This document shows, in pieces, positions 23,107-29,069 of a DNA stretch of 29,069 nucleotides. The stretch lies in the IMG/VR virus record IMGVR_UViG_3300048921_000584, positions 1 to 29,069 of that record; one strand, written 5' to 3'. The stretch is from a virus. The notes under the pieces are model-generated. The model did no database searches, had not been told where the DNA came from, and saw only the letters and a program-made list of their open reading frames with translations. The position numbers and the translations under genes are program-made. How positions within the stretch are numbered: the stretch's first letter is position 1; every line of letters begins with the position of its first letter.

Positions 23107-23583
23107 ATGACCTTCGCCGAATTCGGCCAGCACGCCGCCGCGGTCGTCCCCGCGCTCTTCGCCTCGGGCGGGATCGGCTTCGCGGTCAAGACCGTGCTCG
23201 ACCACCTCCGCGCCAAGCGCAAGGCGTCCGACGACGTGGCGATGACCCTGGTCCAGCAGCTCAACGACCGCGTCCGCACGCTCGAGGCGGCGCGCGACGG
23301 CGACCGCGCGCTCTACGACGCCAACATGGCGATCATGCGCCACCGCATGAACAACCTGAAGCAGTCCTTCGACGGGCTCCTGATGCTGATCGAGGCCGAT
23401 CCCCGCCGCGCCGGGGAGTTCGTCGCCAAGATCAAGGAGATGCGCGTCAAGCAGGAGGCCGAGGAGCTCGCCGAGAAGGCCGCCGTCCAGGCCGCGCGCC
23501 TGGCCGCGACCGGATTGGCGAGCGGCATGCCCGGTGTCGGAGCGGGCGCCGGCATCGGTGCGGGGGAGGCGGCAGCGGCATGA
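23107..23583 (+). CDS. Membrane-anchored coiled-coil protein in the lysis block
   Basis: 158 residues from ATG 23107, with GGGAGG at 23094-23099. An in-frame start at 23026 would run back into the fibre gene. Residues about 10-28 form one weak membrane helix (AAVVPALFASGGIGFAV). Residues 35-125 are charged helix with heptad character (LVQQLNDRVRTLEAARD, MRHRMNNLKQSFDGLLMLI, FVAKIKEMRVKQEAEELAEK). The tail is Gly/Ala-rich. No lipobox and no Cys. One N-terminal helix plus a periplasm-facing coiled coil would suit an inner-membrane spanin; a holin-like role is the other option. The identity is not established. The stop overlaps the lysozyme start (ATGA). Confidence 0.6.
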   Translation: MTFAEFGQHAAAVVPALFASGGIGFAVKTVLDHLRAKRKASDDVAMTLVQQLNDRVRTLEAARDGDRALYDANMAIMRHRMNNLKQSFDGLLMLIEADPRRAGEFVAKIKEMRVKQEAEELAEKAAVQAARLAATGLASGMPGVGAGAGIGAGEAAAA

Positions 23584-24236
23584 GCACCGAACAGGCCATC
23601 CAGCGCGACCTGCTGCGCCTCGGCCGGGCGATCGGCCCGGTCGATGGCGTGCTCGGCCCGCGCAGCAAGGCCGCGATCCGCGCCATCCTCGCTGCGCTGC
23701 CGACCCCGGTGCCCGTCCCGGGCACGGCCGCAGGCGGCATCGAAAGGCCCGCCGCCGTCTCGGCCGCGGGCATCGACCTCGTCCGCCGCTTCGAGGGCTG
23801 CCGCCTCGCCGCCTATCCCGATCCGGCGAGCGGCGGCGAGCCGTGGACGATCGGCTGGGGTGCGACCGGCCCGGGCATCGCGAAGGGCACGGTCTGGACC
23901 CAGGCCGAGGCCGATGCCCGCCTCGCCGCCGATCTCGCCGCGGTCGCCGCCGGCGTCGCCCGGCTGACCGCCCCCGGTGCGGCCGCTGGCGCAACCGCCG
24001 CGGCCACGAGCCAGGCGCAGTTCGATGCGCTGGTCGCCTTCGCCTATAACGTCGGGCTGGCGGCGCTCGCCGGTTCCACCCTGCTGCGCCTGCACCGCGC
24101 CGGCGACACGGCCGGCGCCGCCGCCCAGTTCGCCCGCTGGAACCGGGCGGGCGGCAAGGCGCTGGCCGGCCTCACCCTGCGCCGCGCCGCCGAGGCCGAC
24201 CTCTACCGGGGTGCCTCGCAGGAGGTGCCGCGATGA
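23580..24236 (+). CDS. Endolysin, GH24 lysozyme (muramidase)
   Basis: 218 residues; the start overlaps the previous stop. Residues 1-40 look like a short peptidoglycan-binding motif (AIQRDLLRLGRAIGPVDGVLG then KAAIRAIL). The GH24 catalytic set is clear: Glu72 in RRFEGC, Asp81 in AYPDP and Thr90 in WTIGWGAT, the E-8-D-n-T arrangement of T4/P22-type lysozymes, here with eight rather than five residues between Asp and Thr. FDALVAFAYNVGLAAL near 145-160 and the RW-x-x-x-GG-x-x-L-x-GL-x-x-R-R-x-x-E stretch at the end are also family motifs. It cleaves the MurNAc-GlcNAc bond of peptidoglycan. There is no signal peptide, so release needs a holin, and the next gene fits. Confidence 0.9.
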   Translation: MSTEQAIQRDLLRLGRAIGPVDGVLGPRSKAAIRAILAALPTPVPVPGTAAGGIERPAAVSAAGIDLVRRFEGCRLAAYPDPASGGEPWTIGWGATGPGIAKGTVWTQAEADARLAADLAAVAAGVARLTAPGAAAGATAAATSQAQFDALVAFAYNVGLAALAGSTLLRLHRAGDTAGAAAQFARWNRAGGKALAGLTLRRAAEADLYRGASQEVPR

Positions 24237-24529
24237 CCGGCCCGGGCTGGCCCAGCGAGCGCGGCTGGCTGGTGCTGATCACCACCGGCCTCATGGTCTA
24301 CGTGCTGTCGCTGCTCGCCTTCGTGCCGGCGCTCGACCAGTCGCAGCTGTTCGCGGCCCTGGCCGGCGGGGTGGTCGGATCGGGCTTCACCGCAGTGATC
24401 GGCATGTGGACCAGCGCCACCAAGGCCGGCTCGGATCTCGCCGCCCGCGCAATGGACCGCATCCACGAACAGGCCGGAAAGACCGAGACGATGAAGGTCG
24501 AGGCCGACAATGTCGAGGTGAAGTCATGA
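24233..24529 (+). CDS. Holin candidate (two membrane helices)
   Basis: 98 residues, starting in an ATGA overlap with the lysozyme. Residues about 11-31 (GWLVLITTGLMVYVLSLLAF) and 39-60 (LFAALAGGVVGSGFTAVIGMW) are membrane helices, followed by a charged helical tail (ARAMDRIHEQAGKTETMK). Size, two helices and direct coupling to the endolysin are those of class II holins. It also ends in an ATGA overlap with the spike gene, so lysis and spike genes form one transcript. Confidence 0.7.
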   Translation: MTGPGWPSERGWLVLITTGLMVYVLSLLAFVPALDQSQLFAALAGGVVGSGFTAVIGMWTSATKAGSDLAARAMDRIHEQAGKTETMKVEADNVEVKS

Positions 24530-26760
24530 TCGGTGTCGGCCTCTCTCTCACCCAGATCGCCGTGCGCGCTCGCGCTGCCGGCACCGCCTCAGGAGACGAA
24601 GACGTGGCGAAATTCTCTATCTCGGGTCCATCTTCGATCGGCGAGGGAAATTCGGGGACGACGAACGTCAACTACAACGTCACCCGCTCCGGCTACACGG
24701 TCGGCCCTGCGTCAGTCGATTGGGCGGCGAGCGGAACGGTCAACGCCAGCGACTTCGTCGGCGCAGCGATCCCCTCGGGCACGCTGAATTTCGCGGATGG
24801 CGACACCGACAAGACTATCACGATCCAGATCCAGGGAGACACCACGGTCGAGTCCGACGAGATGCTGACCGTCACCCTTTCGAACGCGCTGGCGGCAGGC
24901 ATGATCACCACGGCGAGCGCGTCGACGACGATCGTCAACGACGACACCGTGAGCGCGCCGGCAAACTCGGTTGCGCCGGTGATCAGCTATTCCGGTGGCA
25001 CGTACTCAACGACGAACGGGACGTGGTCGAACACCCCCACGGCTTACGCCTACCAATGGCGGCGGAACGGCGCGGCGATCAGCGGCGAGACGGCGTCTAC
25101 CTACGTCACCTCGGTCGCGGATGCGGGTGCATCGATCACGTGCAGGGTCACGGCCAGCAACATCGGCGGTTCCAACGCTGCCACCTCGAACGCAATCACC
25201 GCCGCCGACTACTTCGTCACGGACGGCGCCACCATGCTGTCGGCGTTCTCGGCTGCCACGTCGGGCATGGTGATCGAGTTCCGCGCGGACATTCCCGCTC
25301 CCGCGACCCCTACCCGCGTCGCGGTCGTTCCGGGCGTCACCGTCCGAACCGACGGCGTCGATCGAACGATCGGCACGGCCGCGCAGGCCGCAGGCTACAG
25401 CTTCGAGTGCGACGCGAGCGCCGGCCAGTCCGCACTGACCACCTTTGGCGATGGCAGACTCACCCTATTCGTCGCCAACAGCTATGCCGCCTCCGGGCCG
25501 CCTTCCGCCTACGCCGGAATCCTTTTCGTGTGCGGCAACGTGCGGCTCGACATGAAGCGGGTCAGCGGCGATCGTGGTGCGGGCGTCGGCGGCAGCCAGA
25601 ACGTCCTCTGCCTCTTCATGGAGGTCGACGCGTCCAGTTCGACGCCAGCGATGATCGCCGATATCTACGGTCAGTATGACACGAGCGGCGGCGATATTAT
25701 CTCGTCGCGGGGCTATGGCGGCTTCACCGGCACGGTGACCCAGAACAATCCGGCCAGCCGGGTCACCCTTCACGACACGCGCATCTTTGGGGCCGGCTCG
25801 GGTGGCATCGACAATTGGGTCACCTGCCACTCGGGCTTGGCGATCTACGCTTATGGTGGGTACTGGACGAACCCCGGCGGCGGTCCGCCGGTCAACCACA
25901 ACCCGTCGAATGGCACCTGCGAGCTGTACGGTGTCCGCATGGATATCACCTCGACGGTCAACTATTCGGGCAACTCGATCACCTGCACCAAGATGGTCGG
26001 CTGTATCGTCGAAGGCACGCCGGCAGCCGCGGATACGGGCGCAGCGGTGCGGATCTACGGCGATCCCCAGAAGCCGACGGAGCGGAGCTGCTGCATCAAG
26101 ACAACCAGCACGATCTCGATCCTCAGCGCCGGCACGCTGAGCAAGGAGACGGTGTTCGCGCGCAACACGCACTCGCCGGACACATCGAAATCGAATTACG
26201 TGTGCTGCGGCGACTACTCTGGCAGCGACCCGACCATGGGGTCGCTGCTCTACGGCTCGACGTTCAACGTCAACAGCTCGGGAGCTCGCCAGTACGCGGT
26301 GCAGAACCGGATCGCCTGGCCGGTGATGGCGAACTGCGACCTGAACAGCCTCGTGGCCAGCTCTTCCGGCATCGGCATCCGCCCCGCCACGGGGCGCGGC
26401 ATTGCACAGGCCGCGGATAGCTGGAAGTGGACCGGTAGCACCACCGCCAACGCCGCCGCCTACGACAATGCCTCGTCGACCGTGACCGACTTCGCCGCCA
26501 AGACGACGAACGCCACGCTGCTCGTCAACGGCACGAACCCCGCGCTGACTGGCACGGCTGTAAACTGCACGTCCGATGGTTCCACGCCGCCGGGCGCGTC
26601 CGTTGGAACCGCGGGCCGCGGGGGCCAGCTTCAGGGCGGCGTGGGAGCGTCTATGTGGACCAGCGTCGAAGCTTACTTGTCCGCCAACGTCAGTGGCCGA
26701 GGCGCTGGCGTCGGCTTCATCCCCTACACGTCTGTTGACGCCACAATGGCGGCTTTCTGA
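24526..26760 (+). CDS. Tail spike with Calx-beta, Ig-like and beta-helix parts
   Basis: 744 residues from ATG 24526, overlapping the holin stop; an in-frame start at 23977 lies inside the lysozyme gene and is rejected. Residues 28-139 are a Calx-beta domain (SISGPSSIGEGNSG, VDWAASGTVNASDF, LNFADGDTDKTITIQI, ESDEMLTVTLS, closing VNDD). Residues about 145-226 are Ig-like (PVISYSGGTYS, YAYQWRRNGAAISG, ITCRVTASNIGG). From about 230, FVTDGATMLSAFSAATSGM and then many short strands suggest a right-handed beta-helix, as in receptor-binding spikes. The region is rich in Cys for a phage spike. No catalytic motif was identified. It may be a virion spike or a surface protein of the lysogen; its position downstream of lysis genes is unusual for a fibre. 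Confidence 0.65.
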   Translation: MIGVGLSLTQIAVRARAAGTASGDEDVAKFSISGPSSIGEGNSGTTNVNYNVTRSGYTVGPASVDWAASGTVNASDFVGAAIPSGTLNFADGDTDKTITIQIQGDTTVESDEMLTVTLSNALAAGMITTASASTTIVNDDTVSAPANSVAPVISYSGGTYSTTNGTWSNTPTAYAYQWRRNGAAISGETASTYVTSVADAGASITCRVTASNIGGSNAATSNAITAADYFVTDGATMLSAFSAATSGMVIEFRADIPAPATPTRVAVVPGVTVRTDGVDRTIGTAAQAAGYSFECDASAGQSALTTFGDGRLTLFVANSYAASGPPSAYAGILFVCGNVRLDMKRVSGDRGAGVGGSQNVLCLFMEVDASSSTPAMIADIYGQYDTSGGDIISSRGYGGFTGTVTQNNPASRVTLHDTRIFGAGSGGIDNWVTCHSGLAIYAYGGYWTNPGGGPPVNHNPSNGTCELYGVRMDITSTVNYSGNSITCTKMVGCIVEGTPAAADTGAAVRIYGDPQKPTERSCCIKTTSTISILSAGTLSKETVFARNTHSPDTSKSNYVCCGDYSGSDPTMGSLLYGSTFNVNSSGARQYAVQNRIAWPVMANCDLNSLVASSSGIGIRPATGRGIAQAADSWKWTGSTTANAAAYDNASSTVTDFAAKTTNATLLVNGTNPALTGTAVNCTSDGSTPPGASVGTAGRGGQLQGGVGASMWTSVEAYLSANVSGRGAGVGFIPYTSVDATMAAF

Positions 26761-26836
26761 GCCTCCGCATTGATCCCCGCGCCTCTCTTGTGCTGAGACA
26801 CTTCCTCATTCCGACGGGGTAAACGTCTTGGCTACG

Positions 26837-28726
26837 ATGGCGCGCGGGGATCATCGAAAAGATATTGACGGGCTGCGCGCGGTCGCCGTGCTGCCCGTCG
26901 TGCTGTACCACGCGGGCGTCAGCTGGTTGGGCGGCGGATATACCGGCGTCGACGTCTTCTTCGTCATATCCGGCTTCCTGATCACCGGCATTCTCGCCCG
27001 CGACATCGCCAAGGCGCAGAGCGCATGGGAGGTGCTGGTCGCCTTCTACGATCGGCGGATCCGGCGCATCTTCCCGGCGCTTTTCGCCATGCTCGCGGTG
27101 CTGTTCGCCGTCGGGCTGGCGTTCTTCCTTCCGCAGGATCTGGTCGGACTCGCCCGCTCGCACCTCGCGACTCTGATCTCCGGATCCAACGTCCTTTTCT
27201 TCCGCGAATCCGGCTATTTCGATCTTCCTTCGGAGAGCAAGCCGCTGCTCCACACATGGTCGCTCGCGGTGGAGGAGCAGTTTTATCTGGGTTTTCCGGT
27301 CCTTCTTATCCTGATCGCGCGCTATAGTCCGCGCCTCCGCTCGCCGGCGATCTGGCTGATGTTCGCAGCCTCGCTGGCGCTCGCCGCGGTCGGCGCGTTT
27401 CGGGCGCCATCGTTCACCTTCTATCTCCCGGCCACGCGGATGTGGGAGTTGCTCGCCGGCTCGATCGTCGCGCTGGCGATGGTGCCGCCCATCCGCGGGC
27501 AGGCTGCGCGGGAGGCCGCCGCCGGTCTCGGTGTGGCCGCGGTGCTGGCGCCGATGTTCGTGTTGACCAGCAAGACGCCGTTCCCCGGCCTCGCTGCACT
27601 GCCAACGGTGCTCGGCACGGCGCTGCTGCTCCATAGTGGCGAGGGCACAGTTGTGGGCCGCGCACTGAGCGCCCGCGTTCCGGTTGCGATCGGCCTGATC
27701 TCCTATTCGCTGTACCTTTGGCACTGGCCGATCATCGTCGCCGGCAAGTACCTGCTGGTCGAGGCGCCGGAGGGGCTGTGGTGGCTCGCCTTCGTGCTGG
27801 CCGCTTCGATCGCCGCCGCCTGGCTGTCCTGGCGCTTCGTCGAGCGGCCGTTCCGTCGACCCGGCTGGCGTCTGCGCACCACCTATGCGCTGGCGGCCGT
27901 CGGGATGGTCGTCATGGCGGTGCCGGCCGTGGTCGTCATCGCAACCGACGGCCTGCCGCAGCGCATGACGCCGGCCGTCCTTGCCCGCGTTGCCGCTGCC
28001 AGGGACTTCAGCCCGATGCGGCGGCAGTGTCATTTCGAGGAGGGCAGCGCGAAGCCGATCGCCGCGAGCTGCGTGTTCGGCGCGCCGGTGCCGCCGGCGA
28101 TGGCGATATGGGGCGACAGCCATGCCGTCGAATTGTCTTACGCAATGGGCGAGGTCGCGAAGGCCGAGGGCAGGGCAGTGCGCGAGATCTCCTATTCCGC
28201 TTGCCCGCCGGTGACCGGCACGGCGTTGTTCACCCGCGCCTGCCGAGCCCACAATCAGGCGGTGCTCGACTATCTGGTTGCCGATCGCACGACCCGGACG
28301 GTGGTGCTGATCGCCTTCTACGGGTCGGAGTTCATCACCGATCGCGCCGACTTCGCCGCCAGCCTGCGCCGCTCCGTCGAGCGACTGCGCGCCGCCGGGA
28401 AGACTGTGGTTCTGGTCGACCCGATGCCGTTGCCGCGCATGAACGTGCCGAGCGGTCTCGCCCGCTACGCCGCGCGCGGGGTGGAGGATGAGCGGTTGAA
28501 CATCACCTGGGCGAGCTACCGGCGAACCTACGGCTGGGTGTTCGCGATGCTCGATGGCCTAGCCGGTCCCGGCGTCGTGCGCGTCCATCCGGCCGAGCGG
28601 CTGTGCCGCGGCGATCGCTGCTTCGTCGAGGGGCCGGAGGGGGTTTATTATTTCGACGGCCACCATCTCAGCATGACCGGCGCGCGGCGGGTGGCCCCTC
28701 TTTTTCGAGATCTGATCTCTCGCTAG
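26837..28726 (+). CDS. O-acyltransferase (acyltransferase 3 with C-terminal SGNH domain), OafA/OafB-like
   Basis: 629 residues from ATG 26837; TTG 26828 has a better-spaced GGGG and would add three residues. Residues 1-360 are the AT3 membrane part, with about ten helices and the family motifs DIDGLRAVAVLPVVLYHAG, YTGVDVFFVISGFLITG, RRIRRIFPALF, HTWSLAVEEQFYLGFP and SYSLYLWHWPI. After one more helix (about 360-380), a periplasmic SGNH domain follows, with IWGDSHAVEL (Ser428) and FDGHHLSMTGA (Asp607/His610). Fused AT3-SGNH proteins O-acetylate O-antigen or other surface glycan in Salmonella-type seroconversion. As a moron at the end of the late operon it is a strong lysogenic-conversion candidate. 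Its substrate sugar is unknown. Confidence 0.85.
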   Translation: MARGDHRKDIDGLRAVAVLPVVLYHAGVSWLGGGYTGVDVFFVISGFLITGILARDIAKAQSAWEVLVAFYDRRIRRIFPALFAMLAVLFAVGLAFFLPQDLVGLARSHLATLISGSNVLFFRESGYFDLPSESKPLLHTWSLAVEEQFYLGFPVLLILIARYSPRLRSPAIWLMFAASLALAAVGAFRAPSFTFYLPATRMWELLAGSIVALAMVPPIRGQAAREAAAGLGVAAVLAPMFVLTSKTPFPGLAALPTVLGTALLLHSGEGTVVGRALSARVPVAIGLISYSLYLWHWPIIVAGKYLLVEAPEGLWWLAFVLAASIAAAWLSWRFVERPFRRPGWRLRTTYALAAVGMVVMAVPAVVVIATDGLPQRMTPAVLARVAAARDFSPMRRQCHFEEGSAKPIAASCVFGAPVPPAMAIWGDSHAVELSYAMGEVAKAEGRAVREISYSACPPVTGTALFTRACRAHNQAVLDYLVADRTTRTVVLIAFYGSEFITDRADFAASLRRSVERLRAAGKTVVLVDPMPLPRMNVPSGLARYAARGVEDERLNITWASYRRTYGWVFAMLDGLAGPGVVRVHPAERLCRGDRCFVEGPEGVYYFDGHHLSMTGARRVAPLFRDLISR

Positions 28727-28744
28727 CTTATTTGTAGTTTCTAA

Positions 28745-29069
28745 GAGCCCGTTTTGAATCTCATGCGTAACGAGGGAGACGTCTGACGAGGACGAGCGCT
28801 GCGGCGGCGTAGAGCAATGCGGTGGCGGAGCGGAGGGAGCGTTCGAAGTCCTTGGTCAGTCGTCGGTTTCGATTGATCCAGGCGAAGGTTCGCTCGACGA
28901 CCCACCGTCGCGGATGGACCGCGAAGCCGGTCTGGTCGGCGAATTTTAGGACGATCTCGATGGTGATGGAAGTGGCATCGGCGACGCGCGCGCTGTTGTA
29001 GGCGCTGTCGGCGAAGGCGTACTCGACAAAGGGATGTCGCCGCCGAGACTGTCGGAGAAGCGGCACCAT
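28745..29069 (-). mobile_element. IS5-family insertion sequence, one end (partial)
   Basis: The element end is placed at 28745, where GAGCCCGTTTTGAATCTC begins; this is a plausible terminal inverted repeat for this family. CTAA at 28741-28744 just outside fits the YTAR target duplicated by IS5-type elements. The other end is outside the window, so neither the repeat pair nor the duplication can be confirmed. The transposase gene reads inward from the missing side. Confidence 0.6.
28761..29069 (-). CDS. IS5-family transposase, C-terminal part (cut by window edge)
   Basis: At least 102 residues read leftward, ending at 28761; the 5' end lies beyond 29069, and the ATG at the very edge is probably internal. 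Motifs: FADSAYNSARV, then the block FAVHPRRWVVERTFAWINRNRRLTKDFE, which contains the last catalytic Glu of the DDE triad in the Y-2-R-3-E-6-K style region (R..VVER..AW...RRL.KD.E) typical of IS5/IS1031-type transposases. The closing LVRRLPRYA matches the usual short basic end. Confidence 0.85.
   Translation of the reverse strand: MVPLLRQSRRRHPFVEYAFADSAYNSARVADATSITIEIVLKFADQTGFAVHPRRWVVERTFAWINRNRRLTKDFERSLRSATALLYAAAALVLVRRLPRYA

Noticed and set aside
19815-23279. Very long open frame (1154 codons) on the minus strand
   Set aside because: It mirrors the codon pattern of the real fibre gene in GC-rich DNA, has no recognisable motif, and lies antisense to a gene with clear catalytic motifs.
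12610-26760. Diversity-generating retroelement acting on a fibre
   Set aside because: No reverse transcriptase gene and no template/variable repeat pair were seen in the window.
26761-26836. Promoter for the acyltransferase
   Set aside because: The 76-base gap is the natural place for one, but I found no acceptable -35/-10 pair; a short GACG/CGTC inverted repeat near 26813-26827 is too weak to call.
1-29069. tRNA genes or a tRNA attachment site
   Set aside because: No cloverleaf-like sequence was seen; the prophage ends are probably outside the window or hidden by the IS.

Overview
The window is the late half of a tailed siphovirus-like prophage in a high-GC (roughly two-thirds G+C) alphaproteobacterium. 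Codon use and the gene families (GTA-gp10-type tail chaperone, DUF6950 HDC protein, IS5-type transposase) fit a sphingomonad. That host assignment is an inference; no host core gene is present. Nearly all genes read rightward and are tightly packed, with many ATGA/TAATG overlaps. The early region, integrase, terminase and portal are not in the window.

Layout, left to right. (1) Head and neck, 1-3665: the end of an upstream head gene, a cement/decoration protein, a DUF2184-type major capsid protein, two small proteins, a DUF4054 connector, a probable head-closure protein, an HK97-gp10-like protein and a DUF3168-like tail terminator. (2) Tail shaft, 3748-6630: tail tube, a tail assembly chaperone with a textbook -1 frameshift site (slippery CCCAAAA plus a 7-bp hairpin), and a short tape measure protein whose middle third is much poorer in GC than its flanks. 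(3) Accessory island, 6631-7901: two paralogous small lipoprotein genes in tandem. The second is broken by an in-frame TAG and preceded by a remnant of the tape-measure 3' end. A third, unrelated lipoprotein gene lies on the minus strand. (4) Tail tip, 8012-12251: a minor tail protein, a DUF6950 protein, a J-like tip attachment protein and a further tail protein.

(5) Receptor-binding region, 12251-23042, the most striking part. A three-gene cassette (small BppU-N-like adaptor, then a fibre carrying an SGNH/GDSL-type esterase domain, then a LamG-like lectin) occurs twice in a row. A third esterase-bearing fibre follows. (6) Lysis, 23107-24529: a membrane-anchored coiled-coil protein, a GH24 lysozyme and a two-TM holin candidate. 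(7) Conversion end, 24526-29069: a Calx-beta/Ig-like/beta-helix spike, an OafA/OafB-like O-acyltransferase with its own SGNH domain, and the start of an IS5-family element that runs off the right edge.

Reading the genes together: the virion appears to carry up to three different esterase modules that could remove O-acetyl groups from surface polysaccharide, each paired with binding modules. The prophage also encodes a membrane O-acyltransferase that could alter the lysogen's own surface polysaccharide. Deacetylating virions plus an acetylating lysogenic-conversion gene is the best candidate here for an undescribed system. The domain calls rest on visible motifs; the biological coupling is inference.
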